This document shows, piece by piece, positions 18,497-28,392 of a stretch of 64,000 bases of DNA. Every line of letters starts with the position of its first letter. Position 1 is the stretch's first letter. Made by a program: the position numbers and the translations under genes. The notes below the pieces were generated by a model, which did no database searches, was not told the origin of the DNA, and worked only from the letters and a program-made list of their open reading frames with translations. Origin of the DNA: JBCCBV01 sp039033855. GTDB lineage: Bacteria > Planctomycetota > Phycisphaerae > Phycisphaerales > Phycisphaeraceae. The stretch lies in the NCBI GenBank assembly GCA_039033855.1, contig JBCCBV010000017.1:16088-80087 (forward strand), in the 5' to 3' direction.

Positions 18497-21033
18497 GCCG
18501 GGCTCCCCGCGTCGACCACGGTGTTGGAGTAGCCCGCGGCGCGCGGATCGTCGCGACCGGCATCGGTCGTGTCGGGGGTCGCGTCGGATCGCTTTCGTTC
18601 GGTCTTGGCTTCGGCGTCGGGGTTGTCTGCGGGTCCATCGTCGGCTTGGGCTTCGGCAGACTTGCTGCGTGATCGGCGGCGACGGCGTTTCTTCTTGGGC
18701 TTGGGGTCCGCTTCGGGATCCTGCTCTCGGCCGGTTGCGTCGTCGCCGCTGTCAGCTTCGTCGGCGCTTTCCGCTGCGGCCCCGCTCGAGGTTTCATGGA
18801 CCGCAGTTTCGTCTGCCGGTTCCTGGCGGGGCTGGCCGTCCTCGTCGCCGGGCCTGGCTGTATCGATTTCCTCGCGTGCCTTGGACTTGCTGCGCGATCG
18901 ACGGCGACGACGTTTCTTTTTCGGGGCGGTGTCGGCATCCTCCCCGTCAGAATCGTGGTCGTCGTTCTCTTGGGCCTGGCCGGCGTCCGAGCGCTCTTCG
19001 GAGGCCTGCTCGATCGACGCTTCGCCGTTGGAGACCGGGTCGTGGGCGTGGGTGGCCGGGTCGGAAACCACGCCGGAATCCTCGGCTTGCGTTTCATCGA
19101 CGGGGGCCTGATCCAGCTCGCCCTCGGCGGCTGCGTCTTGCTGCCTGTCGTGGTCGTGCGAGGCGTTTTGCGTCTCTTGTTGCGCGTCTTGCGACTCCGC
19201 GTCGTTGGGGTCGGCGTCGCCGGACTTGCGGCGTTTGCGTCCGCCGCGCCGCCGTCGCCTGCGTTTCTTTTTCGGGCCGTCGTCGGCTTGTTCGTCGGCC
19301 TCTGCCTGTGCGGGGTCGTACGAGGGCGAGGCACCCGGTTCGCGGGCTTCGGGTGTGTCGTCTTCGGGTTCTTCGCTCAGCGGCGCTTCGGCGTCGAGCT
19401 GGTCGAGGGCTTGGTCGTCCTCGAATTCACCGGATCGTCGGACGTCTTCGATGCGTTGCAGGGCGCCGTCTTGCAGCGGGGGCAACGCGGCGGGGCCGTC
19501 GGAGGGCGCCACGGCCAAGGGCTTGCCGCCTTCGTCGAACGCCTGGATGTCGACGAAGTCGAGCGACGACCCGCCTACGCGCACCAGGACCTGGGTGCCG
19601 GTGCGGTCTTCCAGCCGGGTGAGCTGCGCCCGCTTGCGGTTGAGCAGGTGGAACGCCACGTCGGGGCTGATGGTCAGCTCGACCTTGCGGGCCGTGGGCA
19701 GGTGCATCACCACCGCCAGCCGGCGCATGACCGACAGCAGGACCGACTCGGCCGACTGCGTAAACCCGCGACCCTGGCAGTGCCGGCACTCGGTCTCGGT
19801 GCTCGAACGCAGCGACGGCCGCATCCGCTGCCGGGTCATTTCCATGAGCCCGAACTGGCTGATGGCGCCGATGCGGGTGCGCGACCGGTCGAGCTTGAGG
19901 TTCTTGCGCACCTGCTGCTCGATGGCCTTGCGGTGCTTGGCGGCCATCATGTCGATGAAGTCGACGACCACCAGCCCGCCCAGGTCGCGCAGGCGCAGCT
20001 GTCGGCAGACCTCGTCGGCGGCCTCTTTGTTGGTTTCGTAGGCGTTGGTCTCGGCGTCGCGGGCGCTGCGGCTCTTGCCCGAGTTCACGTCGATGGCGAC
20101 CATTGCTTCGGTCTGGTCGATGACCAGGGCGCCGCCGGACGGCAGCGGGCTTTCGCGCGAGGAGATCAGCCCGATCTGGCGTTCGATGTCCTTGCGGTAG
20201 AACAGCGGGACCGAGTCGTTGTAGTAGATGACCTCGGTCTTGCTGCGGGGCGCCACGACCGACAAGAAGTCGCTGATCTGCCGGGCGCCGCGGGCGTTGT
20301 CGCACACGATGCGGGCCACGTCGTTGGTGTAGACATCGCGCAGCGTGCGGATGACCAGGTCGGATTCGGAGTAGAGCTCGCCGGGGCCCTTGAACTGGTT
20401 CCGCTTGCGTTCGATGTTCTTCCACAAGCGCTGGAGGTAGGCCATGTCGCGCTTGAGGTCGGTCTTGGACTGGCCGACGCCGGCGGTGCGGATGATGAAG
20501 CCGAAGCCCTCGGGCGGGTCGAGCTCTTTGAGCAGATCGCGGGTTTCACGCCGGGCCTCGTCGTCGTCGACCTTGCGCGACACGCCCAGCTTGGACATGT
20601 GCGGCATCATCACCACGTACCGGCCGGGAATAGACAGGTAGCTGGTGAGCGTCGGGCCCTTGGTACCCAGGCCTTCTTTAAGGACCTGCACCAAGATGTT
20701 CTGGCCGCGTTTGAGGCACTTCTGGATCGGCGGGCGGTCGCGGCGCGAGGTCTTCTTGCCGACACGCTCGAAGGCCTCGCGGTCTTCGCCCGGGAAGTAC
20801 ATCGGGTGCAGGTCGGTGACGTGCAGGAAGCCGTTGCGTTCGAGGCCAAAGTCGACGAACGCGGCCTGGATGGCCGGCTCGACGTTCAAGACCTTGGCCT
20901 TGTAGATGTTCGAGACGTGGCTGGCGGACGAGGCGCGTTCTTGAAAGAACTCCTCGAGCAGGCCGTCGCGGGTGATGGCGATGCGGGTTTCTTCGCCGGG
21001 CACGGCGTTGACGATCATTTCGATTTCGGACAC
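18493..21033 (-). CDS. rng: Ribonuclease E/G family endoribonuclease
   Basis: 846 residues. An S1 RNA-binding segment (SNIYKAKVLNVEPAIQAAF) is followed by the RNase E/G catalytic domain, with Mg-binding Asp315 (AIDVNSGKS) and Asp358 (VVVDFIDM), the same 43-residue spacing as in E. coli RNase E. The Zn-link CRHC is at 416-419. The C-terminal 300 residues are acidic and disordered, broken by three near-identical basic patches (KKKRRRRRR-type at about 587-606, 702-720 and 778-795) that probably bind RNA. The start is GTG 21033, with AAGGAA 8 nt upstream; an in-frame ORF to 21162 would overlap ptsI and is rejected. RNase E versus G cannot be decided, because the tail has no recognised degradosome motif. 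Confidence 0.9.
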   Translation of the reverse strand: MSEIEMIVNAVPGEETRIAITRDGLLEEFFQERASSASHVSNIYKAKVLNVEPAIQAAFVDFGLERNGFLHVTDLHPMYFPGEDREAFERVGKKTSRRDRPPIQKCLKRGQNILVQVLKEGLGTKGPTLTSYLSIPGRYVVMMPHMSKLGVSRKVDDDEARRETRDLLKELDPPEGFGFIIRTAGVGQSKTDLKRDMAYLQRLWKNIERKRNQFKGPGELYSESDLVIRTLRDVYTNDVARIVCDNARGARQISDFLSVVAPRSKTEVIYYNDSVPLFYRKDIERQIGLISSRESPLPSGGALVIDQTEAMVAIDVNSGKSRSARDAETNAYETNKEAADEVCRQLRLRDLGGLVVVDFIDMMAAKHRKAIEQQVRKNLKLDRSRTRIGAISQFGLMEMTRQRMRPSLRSSTETECRHCQGRGFTQSAESVLLSVMRRLAVVMHLPTARKVELTISPDVAFHLLNRKRAQLTRLEDRTGTQVLVRVGGSSLDFVDIQAFDEGGKPLAVAPSDGPAALPPLQDGALQRIEDVRRSGEFEDDQALDQLDAEAPLSEEPEDDTPEAREPGASPSYDPAQAEADEQADDGPKKKRRRRRRGGRKRRKSGDADPNDAESQDAQQETQNASHDHDRQQDAAAEGELDQAPVDETQAEDSGVVSDPATHAHDPVSNGEASIEQASEERSDAGQAQENDDHDSDGEDADTAPKKKRRRRRSRSKSKAREEIDTARPGDEDGQPRQEPADETAVHETSSGAAAESADEADSGDDATGREQDPEADPKPKKKRRRRRSRSKSAEAQADDGPADNPDAEAKTERKRSDATPDTTDAGRDDPRAAGYSNTVVDAGSPA

Positions 21034-21070
21034 GGATAGGGTTCCTTGGCGAGGGGTCGCGGCGGCGGGG

Positions 21071-22837
21071 TTAACGCCCGGCCGTCCGCCCGGCGCTGTG
21101 GCGCGGGACGACGCGATCGACCTCTTCTCTGAGCAGGGTGTGGGCTTCACGGGGCGAGTCAACCGCCCCGGCGCGGCGCGCCAACCGCTGGCACTGCGCC
21201 AGGCTGACGGACCGCACGACTTGTTTGACAGACGGGATGGCCGGGGGCGTCACCGAAAGGGAGCGCAGCCCCAGGCCGAGCAAGAGCATGGTGAATTCGC
21301 GGTCGCCGGCCATTTCGCCGCAAAGGCTGACCGACACGCCGGCGCGGTCGGCGGCGCGCACCACCTCGCGCACCAGGCGCACCACCGCGGGGTGGGCGCC
21401 CGAATACAAACTGGCGATGCGCTCGTTGCCGCGGTCGACCGCCACGGTGTACTGGATGAGGTCGTTGGTGCCGATCGAGAAAAAATCGACCTCTTTCGCA
21501 AACGCCTCGGCCTGGAGCGCCGCGGACGGCACCTCGATCATCATGCCGACCTGCAGGTCGTGGTCGAACGCGACGCCGGCGTCGTCGAGGTCTTCCATCA
21601 CGTCCTGCAGCACCATGCGCGACTGCCGAAGTTCCATCATGTTTGAGATCAACGGAAACATGACCCGCACCGGCCCGAGCGTCGAGGCGCGGAGCACGGC
21701 CCGGAGCTGCGTCTTGAACAGGTCCAGGTGCTGCAGGCACAGGCGGATTGACCGGCAGCCCAGGAACGGGTTGCGCTCGTCGCGGAACAACCCCGGCACG
21801 CCCTCGGGCATCTTGTCGGCGCCCAGGTCGATGGTGCGGATGGTCAGCGGCTTGCCGTCGAGCCGGCGGATCGCGTCGGCGTAGGCGTCGTACTGCTCCT
21901 GCTCGGTCGGCGCGTGGTGCGAGGCCAAAAACAGGTATTCGGTGCGGTACAAACCGACGCCCATGGCGCCCATGGCCAACGCTTCGTCGATCTCCGAGGG
22001 GAACTCGATGTTGCCCAGGATCTCGATGGTGGCGCCGTCGCGGGTTTCGGCGGGGAGCTGGCGCGACTCGAGCAGCGACCGCGCCTGCTCTTTCGATCGG
22101 CGGGCGGCGCCGCGGTATTCCAGCAGCGTGGCGGCGTCGGGGGCCACGATGGCCTCGCCGCGGTCGCCGTCGATGATGATGGTTTCGCCGGTGGTCACGC
22201 GCTCGGCCAGGTCGCCCAGGCCGACCACGGCCGGGATGCCCAGCGCATGGGCCAGGATGGCGGTGTGGCTGGTCTTGCCCCCGGCGTCGATGGCCAGGGC
22301 TTTGACGTGCCGTCGGTCGAGCGCCGCGGTTTGGCTCGGCGTCAGGTCGTGGGCCACCACGATGCCCGGCCGGTCGAGCGCCGCCAGCGTCGAACGGGGC
22401 TGGTCGACCAGGTGCTTGAGCACGCGTCGGCGCAGGTCGTCGAGGTCCGAGGCTCGCTCGCGAAAGAACGGCTCTTCGTGCGCCTCGAACGATTCGGCGA
22501 GCGCGCGGAACGTGGCGTGCACGGCGTACTCGGCGGTGACGTTTTCGCTCTCCACCGGGCCGCGCACGCGGTCGCGCAGGGCGGGGTCGCGGAGCATGCC
22601 CAGGTGGAAGTCGAAGATGCGGGCCAGTTCGTCGCCCAGCCGGGCGCGGGTCCGGTCGCGGATGGCTTCGACCTCTTCGGCGGCGGCGCCGAGGGCGGTC
22701 TCGAGTCGCTGGATCTGAGCCGGCGTTTCGGCCGAGGGGACCTGCCGACGGGGGATCGGGCGGTCTCCGGCGTCGAACACGAATGCGCGCGCCACCGCCA
22801 CGCCGGGCGAGACGGGGATGCCGCGTTGGGTCTGCAT
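21071..22837 (-). CDS. ptsI: PTS enzyme I (phosphoenolpyruvate-protein phosphotransferase)
   Basis: 588 residues. It transfers phosphate from PEP to HPr. The swivelling domain carries the phosphorylated His191 in GGKTSHTAIL; the PEP-binding barrel includes FFSIGTNDLIQY and Cys506 in LCGEMAGD. Length and motifs are those of complete EI. ATG 22837 has AAGGACGG just upstream. No HPr or sugar EIIBC gene is in the window, but a Na+/H+ antiporter at 54443 carries an EIIA domain, which suggests a regulatory rather than sugar-uptake PTS. rng follows 37 bp downstream. Confidence 0.94.
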   Translation of the reverse strand: MQTQRGIPVSPGVAVARAFVFDAGDRPIPRRQVPSAETPAQIQRLETALGAAAEEVEAIRDRTRARLGDELARIFDFHLGMLRDPALRDRVRGPVESENVTAEYAVHATFRALAESFEAHEEPFFRERASDLDDLRRRVLKHLVDQPRSTLAALDRPGIVVAHDLTPSQTAALDRRHVKALAIDAGGKTSHTAILAHALGIPAVVGLGDLAERVTTGETIIIDGDRGEAIVAPDAATLLEYRGAARRSKEQARSLLESRQLPAETRDGATIEILGNIEFPSEIDEALAMGAMGVGLYRTEYLFLASHHAPTEQEQYDAYADAIRRLDGKPLTIRTIDLGADKMPEGVPGLFRDERNPFLGCRSIRLCLQHLDLFKTQLRAVLRASTLGPVRVMFPLISNMMELRQSRMVLQDVMEDLDDAGVAFDHDLQVGMMIEVPSAALQAEAFAKEVDFFSIGTNDLIQYTVAVDRGNERIASLYSGAHPAVVRLVREVVRAADRAGVSVSLCGEMAGDREFTMLLLGLGLRSLSVTPPAIPSVKQVVRSVSLAQCQRLARRAGAVDSPREAHTLLREEVDRVVPRHSAGRTAGR

Positions 22838-22931
22838 GGTCCGTCCTTGGTGGCGCCTGGGTTCCCGCCTGGGCGGGGCCCCCGGAACGGCGCCGGGGTC
22901 GAGTTCGATGGCGTCCCTACTGGGAGGCCGT

Positions 22932-24155
22932 TTATCGCCGCGCGGCCTTGCGCAGCGCCTCGACCCGGTCGGTCTTCTCCCACGTGAAGGTCTCGTAGGA
23001 CTTTCCGCCGACGGTCACCTTGCCGGGCGTGCGCCCGAAGTGGCCGTGCGCCGCGGTGGGGGAGAAGATCGGGGCCCGCAGGCCCAAGTGGTCGAGGATG
23101 CCGCGCGGGGTCAGCGGGAACGTCTTCCGGATGATCCGCCCCAATTCCGCGTCGGGCAATGCACTGGTTTCGTAGCTGTCAATGTGGATCGAGGTCGGCT
23201 CGGCCACGCCGATGGCGTAGGAAAGCTGGACCTCGCAGACGTCGCAGAGCTCTGCGGCGACCAGGTTCTTGGCGATGTACCGGGCCATGTAAGCGGCCGA
23301 GCGGTCGACTTTGGACGGGTCTTTGCCGGAGAAGGCCCCGCCGCCGTGGCGGCCGCGGCCGCCGTAGGTATCGACAATGATTTTGCGTCCGGTCAGGCCG
23401 ACGTCGCCGTGCGGACCGCCGATCTCAAACTGTCCGGTGGGATTGACGTGGATCTTGGCCTTGCCCTTGCCTTCGAGCTTGAACAGCTTCTTGGGCATAA
23501 CCGGGGCAATGACATGCTGGGTGATGAGCTTCTTGAGCTCGGCCTGCTTGCGTTTGCCGTTCCACTCGGCGGTGTGCTGGGTGGACAGCACCACGGTGTC
23601 GATGCGCAGCGGCTTGTGGTCGTCGTCGTACTCGATGGTGACCTGGCTCTTGGCGTCGGGCCGGAGGCCAGGGATGGCCTGCTTCTTTTTGTTGCGCAGG
23701 TCGGCGTGCTTGCTGACCATGCGGTGCGAAAGCGCGATGGGCAACGGCATCAACTCGGGGGTTTCCCGGCAGGCGAAGCCAAACATCAGGCCTTGGTCGC
23801 CGGCGCCCTCGCGGTCGACGCCCATGGCGATGTCGTCCGACTGGCTGTGCATCGTGCGCACCACACCGCAGGTGTCGGCGTCGAACTTCATGCCCAGGTC
23901 GCCGGCGTAGCCGATCTTGCGGATCGTCTCGCGGACGGTGTTTTCGGCGTCGTTCAGGGCCTTGATCGCGGCGTCGTTGTGGACGGTGATCTCGCCGCCC
24001 ACCACCACCAGGCCGGTGGTGCAGAAGGTTTCGCAGGCGACGCTGGCCATGGGGTCGACCGCCAGCAGGCTGTCGAGGATCGCGTCGGACACCTGGTCGG
24101 AGACCTTGTCCGGGTGGCCCATGGAGACGGATTCGCTGGTGAAGAAGTAGCTCAT
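22932..24155 (-). CDS. metK: S-adenosylmethionine synthetase
   Basis: 407 residues; makes AdoMet from methionine and ATP. The N-terminal signature is FTSESVSMGHPDKVSDQVSD, with later GDLGMKFDADTCGV and the Gly-rich phosphate loop GGRGRHGGGAFSGKD near residue 270. The frame is open to 24422, but the first 89 residues there are Pro/Arg-rich and unlike MetK, so ATG 24155 is taken. ptsI lies 94 bp downstream. I compared the 211 bp between this gene and the divergent coiled-coil gene by eye with known SAM riboswitch motifs and found no match. Confidence 0.95.
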   Translation of the reverse strand: MSYFFTSESVSMGHPDKVSDQVSDAILDSLLAVDPMASVACETFCTTGLVVVGGEITVHNDAAIKALNDAENTVRETIRKIGYAGDLGMKFDADTCGVVRTMHSQSDDIAMGVDREGAGDQGLMFGFACRETPELMPLPIALSHRMVSKHADLRNKKKQAIPGLRPDAKSQVTIEYDDDHKPLRIDTVVLSTQHTAEWNGKRKQAELKKLITQHVIAPVMPKKLFKLEGKGKAKIHVNPTGQFEIGGPHGDVGLTGRKIIVDTYGGRGRHGGGAFSGKDPSKVDRSAAYMARYIAKNLVAAELCDVCEVQLSYAIGVAEPTSIHIDSYETSALPDAELGRIIRKTFPLTPRGILDHLGLRAPIFSPTAAHGHFGRTPGKVTVGGKSYETFTWEKTDRVEALRKAARR

Positions 24156-24366
24156 TCGGGGCAGGCTCGTCGCTCGTTCGTGCGGATGCCGGGCGTTCCG
24201 GCGGGGGCGTTGTAGATCAGGCAAGGGGTTACGGCAAACCGGGGCGAAGGGGCGATCCGGGCAGGCGTCCGATAAAGGCATGCCCGAACTTGGGTTGGGC
24301 GGGGCGTCCAAACCGGGCCGATAAGCGACGCAGCCCGTATCCCTCCCCCCGTCTGGAGCCGTCGCT

Positions 24367-27300
24367 GTGGCCCAAGCATCCGAACTGGCGCCCGCCCCGA
24401 CCGCCAAATCCGCCTCCCGCATGGGAGGATCGCAACGCCAGCTCGAGTCGGTCCTCGACCGGGCTCGCGATGAACGACTGCGCCTGGCGCGGCTCGTGAA
24501 AGACTACGAAGGCCGTCTGGAGCAGGTCTCTGCACCGGCATCGGCAGAAATGGTGGCCCGGTTGACCGACCGGATCGAGGCCCTCGGCCGGGCGGTGGAC
24601 GGCCGGTTCACCCGGCTGGACGAGCTGGAACTCGAACTCGACGCCCGCGAGCAGCGCGTGCAAGAGCTCGAAGCCTCGGCCCGCGAGGCCACGCAGGCGC
24701 TGGCCGACCGGGTCCGGCAGGCACAGGGGTTCAGCGACCACGTCGACGCCGCCAAGCAGCACGTCCGGCTGTCGGCCGGGGCCGTGGTGGAAGACATCCA
24801 GGCCGCTTTGAGCGGGTTCGAGGCCCCCATCGCCGAGCAGCTCGAACGCCTCCAGCGGATCGAGTCTTCGGTGCAAGACCGCGTTCAAAGCGTCGAGCGC
24901 TTGATCGAAGACCGAGTCACCGGGCTGCTGGGCAAAGCCGGGACCGAGGCCGAAGCGGCGCTTGCGCCCGTCCAGGACCGGCTGCGCAAGTTCGCCGCGG
25001 TCCAGGCCAAGGCTCTGGCCGACGCCGCCAAGCAGCACCGCGACGCACTGGACCAGGCGGCGCTCCAGAAAGTTTCCGAGCTCGATATCGACGTCGAAGA
25101 ATCCATCCGCCCCGTGGCCGAGCGTTTTGCGCAGGAGGTCACCGACGCCAGCGCGGCCGTGGACGGCGTGGTGCAAACCCTGCGGGATCAGATCCGGCGG
25201 GAGGCCGAGCAGCAGGCCGCTTCGGTGGCCGATCGGATGAACCGCGCGGTGGAGTCGGCCATTCAGCAGGCGGTCATCGAGCGGGTTGGGCCTTATCAAG
25301 ACCAGGCCGAGGCCGCGGCGCAGGCGGCGGTAGACGGGGCCATCGAACGCCTTCAAGCGGCGCACTGCGAGCCCGTCGCCAAGGCCGAAGCGGAAGCCAA
25401 GCGTCTGATTGAAACTGCGGGAAGGGCGCGCGAGCAAGCCGCTCAGGCCGTGCGTCAGCTCAAAGGCCAGGCGGAGACGATCCGGGCCGCCATCGACGAG
25501 GCCGTGAACGCCGCATCGGGTCAGATCTCGGGCAAGGCCGACGACCTGCACGGGGCGCTCGCCAAGGCGCTCGAGGCGGCGCAAGCGCAGGTCGACACCG
25601 CGGCCGAAGCGCTCGCCAAGGGGCTGGCCGGTCGGGCAGAAGCCATCGAGGCCGAGGTCGGCCAAGCGCTCCAGACGCGGGTGCAACCGGCGGTCGAGCA
25701 GGTCGCTCAGGCCTCGAAGCGGTGCCAGACGCTCGCCGAGCAGGTCGAATCGTCCACCGCCACGGTGCGCGAGCAACTGGCCGAGTCGCAGCGCCTGGCC
25801 GAGTGGCGCGTGTCCGAGTTCCATAAGAGCCAGGCCGCCGCGAATGAAGCGCTGCAAGACAAGTGGCGCGAGCAGCTGCGGGCGCTCGATCACGCGGTCG
25901 AGCAGGGCCGTACCGCCTGGCAGAACGAGCGCGACGCGGCTGCCGAGCAGGCCCGCAAACAGATCGCCCGCATCGGCGAGCAGGCCCGGCGGTTCGCCGA
26001 CGACGCCGTCGATCAGACTCAAAAGCGTCTCGAAGCGTCGCTCGCCGAGTTCCCGGCGATGGCCGAGCAGGCCGCACTATCGACCCAGGCCAAAGTCGAC
26101 GACTGGTCCGCCGAGGCGTTGCGGAAGATGCGCGGCGCCGCCGATCGCGCTCGGGGCGAGATGAGCTCGGCCGTGGTCGAGCAGATGGGCAAGGCCGACG
26201 AGGTGCTCTCGCGTTTCCGTGAGCAACTCGACGCGGCGCTGGCCCACGCGGCCGAAGAGGCCGGGCAGAAACGGGCGCAGGGTGAGTCGGCGGTGCAAGA
26301 CGCTCAAGCGGGCCTGGAGGCGCTGCTGGAGAAGGTGCATACCGGGCTGCGTGAGGCGACCATGTCGTCGATGAGCCGTGCCGACGAGCTGGTCAAGCGG
26401 TACCAGGCCCAGCTCGAAGGCCGTATCCATGAAGCCCGCGAAGCCGTGGCCGGCGATGTCGATCGAGACGGCCAGGCGCTACGCGCAAAGCTCGACGCCA
26501 TCCGCCAGGAAACCGAGTCGCAGGCCCAAGGGCTCGCCGACGGTCTGCGTAAAGCTGCTGAACACGCCGCCGAGGCCGGGCGTGCGTACCTCAACGACGC
26601 GGTGTCTGAACTCGAGCGCCAGGCCGACGAGGCCGCCAAAGCCGGAGAAACCCGGTTCGCGCAGGTGCTGGACAAGGGCCGTGAATCGATCGGCGGCGCC
26701 GTGGGGTATGCCTCGAAGCTGGTGCAGCAGCTTGAGCAGCGGGCCCGCGAAGCGGCGACCGACGCCGAGGCGCAGGTGAAAGGCATCGCCGACGGGCTAC
26801 AGGCGCGTGTGGCCGACAGCGCCGCCGCCGCGGAAGCTCAAGCCGCCAAGGTGGCCGAGTCGGTCCGCAACCAGTGCCAGCAGATGATGGGCGAGCTCAA
26901 GGAAAGCTGGTCGGGGTCTGCAGAGCACCTGCGTCAAGACGCCGCCAAGCTGGTGGAGCGGGTTCGGGCCGAGGCCGCGTCGAGCGCGAGCGACGTCGAG
27001 GGCAAGCTCGGCAAGTCGCTCGACCGGGTCGCGGAGGCCGACCGCAAGATCACCGGGTGGATCGATCAGACGACCCAGCGGCTCCAGGCGCTCGACGAGC
27101 GAGCGGGACAAACGTCGGCCAAGATCGCGGGCTCGGCCGAGCAGGCGCAGTCGGCGGCGATCGCGGCGGTGGAGCACCTCCGCTCGGAACTCTCGCAAGC
27201 CGAAGCCGAAGCCCGTAAGACTGTTGAATCGCTGGTGTCCGACCTGGGCGGGCACGTGGCGTTCGAGGCCGAATCGATCCGGGCGCGCTCGGCCGAGCAG

Positions 27301-27732
27301 CTCGAAGCCATGGTGGCGGACGCGCTCGAGCAGCTCGAGGCGGCGACCACGCCGGTGCTTGAGAAACTAGATCACGCGGCCAACGCCATGCGCCGCCGGG
27401 TGGCGGAAGCCGGCGAACAGGCCGAGGCCGAAGCGACCGGCCGTGGACAGCAGGTCAGCGATAACTTGCGATCGCTGGTCGATGTCGCCGAGCGCGAGGC
27501 CGAACGCCGGGTACGCAGCTTCCGCGCCCGAGCCGCCCGCGCGATCGACGACGCCCGCCAAGCGGCCGAGCAAGCGAAGCAAGCCGCAATCGCCCAAGAC
27601 GGCGCGAACGGTTCGTCAGACATCCAGCCGACGATGGACCCCGACTCGATCCGCCAGGCGAGCGAGGCCATGGGCGCCCGTGTCACCGGCCGTGAAGCGG
27701 GTAAAGAGGCCGACCGTAAGTCCGCGGCGTAA
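24367..27732 (+). CDS. Giant cytosolic coiled-coil protein, function unknown
   Basis: 1121 residues, almost entirely Ala/Glu/Gln/Arg/Lys helical heptads with repeated motifs of the type EQAxxxAxEARxxIE. I see no signal peptide, membrane helix or enzymatic motif and only three Cys. The pattern recalls apolipoprotein-like or filament-forming scaffolds, but nothing specific can be assigned. Start GTG 24367 has GGAG about 9 nt upstream. It diverges from metK across 211 bp. GC content matches its neighbours. Confidence 0.85.
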   Translation: MAQASELAPAPTAKSASRMGGSQRQLESVLDRARDERLRLARLVKDYEGRLEQVSAPASAEMVARLTDRIEALGRAVDGRFTRLDELELELDAREQRVQELEASAREATQALADRVRQAQGFSDHVDAAKQHVRLSAGAVVEDIQAALSGFEAPIAEQLERLQRIESSVQDRVQSVERLIEDRVTGLLGKAGTEAEAALAPVQDRLRKFAAVQAKALADAAKQHRDALDQAALQKVSELDIDVEESIRPVAERFAQEVTDASAAVDGVVQTLRDQIRREAEQQAASVADRMNRAVESAIQQAVIERVGPYQDQAEAAAQAAVDGAIERLQAAHCEPVAKAEAEAKRLIETAGRAREQAAQAVRQLKGQAETIRAAIDEAVNAASGQISGKADDLHGALAKALEAAQAQVDTAAEALAKGLAGRAEAIEAEVGQALQTRVQPAVEQVAQASKRCQTLAEQVESSTATVREQLAESQRLAEWRVSEFHKSQAAANEALQDKWREQLRALDHAVEQGRTAWQNERDAAAEQARKQIARIGEQARRFADDAVDQTQKRLEASLAEFPAMAEQAALSTQAKVDDWSAEALRKMRGAADRARGEMSSAVVEQMGKADEVLSRFREQLDAALAHAAEEAGQKRAQGESAVQDAQAGLEALLEKVHTGLREATMSSMSRADELVKRYQAQLEGRIHEAREAVAGDVDRDGQALRAKLDAIRQETESQAQGLADGLRKAAEHAAEAGRAYLNDAVSELERQADEAAKAGETRFAQVLDKGRESIGGAVGYASKLVQQLEQRAREAATDAEAQVKGIADGLQARVADSAAAAEAQAAKVAESVRNQCQQMMGELKESWSGSAEHLRQDAAKLVERVRAEAASSASDVEGKLGKSLDRVAEADRKITGWIDQTTQRLQALDERAGQTSAKIAGSAEQAQSAAIAAVEHLRSELSQAEAEARKTVESLVSDLGGHVAFEAESIRARSAEQLEAMVADALEQLEAATTPVLEKLDHAANAMRRRVAEAGEQAEAEATGRGQQVSDNLRSLVDVAEREAERRVRSFRARAARAIDDARQAAEQAKQAAIAQDGANGSSDIQPTMDPDSIRQASEAMGARVTGREAGKEADRKSAA

Positions 27733-27818
27733 CCGCAACGACCTCTCAGACGCACGGTGTGGCATCACTGGCTTTGCGTATCGCTGCTTATGCGGTGAAC
27801 GAACCGGCGTTCTGCTGT

Positions 27819-28154
27819 TCAAGCGGCGATGCCCGCTTCGCGCTCGGCCTGGCGCCAGTGGTCGAAGTCTTGGCCTTGCGGACGGCCGAGCGTTTCCCAA
27901 ATGGCGTAGGCCCGAGCGGCGATCTCGTCGCGATCCACGATCACCGGAGCCAGCTTCAGCGGGGAGGGCGCCTTGGGTTTCACGGCTTCCGCGGCAACGG
28001 CTGGGCGGGTTGCCGCCACTTGGACCGGCGTTTCAACGGCCAGCGTCGGCTTCGCTGCCCGGCGGCCCAGGAACCCGCGCGATTTGGCGGGCTTGGCTTT
28101 GGCCGCGGTTTGGACGGCGGTCTTGTTGGCGTTCGAGGCTTTGCGGGGGCTCAT
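27819..28154 (-). CDS. DUF2934 protein with basic N-terminal tail
   Basis: 111 residues. The C-terminus (about 78-108) matches DUF2934: IAARAYAIWETLGRP then DFDHWRQAEREAG. The N-terminal 70 residues are Lys/Ala/Pro-rich and probably disordered; they may bind nucleic acid. The role of the domain is not known. The frame continues to 28493, but only ATG 28154 has a strong ribosome-binding site (GGAAGGA) and the upstream portion has no coding character. Confidence 0.85.
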   Translation of the reverse strand: MSPRKASNANKTAVQTAAKAKPAKSRGFLGRRAAKPTLAVETPVQVAATRPAVAAEAVKPKAPSPLKLAPVIVDRDEIAARAYAIWETLGRPQGQDFDHWRQAEREAGIAA

Positions 28155-28392
28155 GGCGGGTCCTTCCGGTTGAGCGGTGGGATCGTGCGGATAGGCGGAG
28201 CGATCGGGCGGGTCGGGAAGAACCGGCCCGCTCCGCGACGTTCGACTTATCGGTCCACACCCCGGCCGAGCCATGAAACTCGGCACGCCAAGACGGCATA
28301 AAACAGCGCTCGCCGGGTGAGGCGTGTTGGACCCGCTTTTGCCGGGGTTCACTCGCGCCTTGCGCGTGGTTTGTTGTGGCCTGGGCCCGCGG

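Noticed and set aside
18796..21039. 747-codon plus-strand ORF antisense to rng
   Set aside because: Antisense shadow; RNase E/G motifs on the other strand are unambiguous.
24156..24366. SAM riboswitch before metK
   Set aside because: I could not find the conserved cores of known SAM riboswitch classes by eye.
24229..26022. 597-codon minus-strand ORF antisense to the coiled-coil gene
   Set aside because: Gly/Leu/Arg-rich antisense translation with no domain and no start signal.
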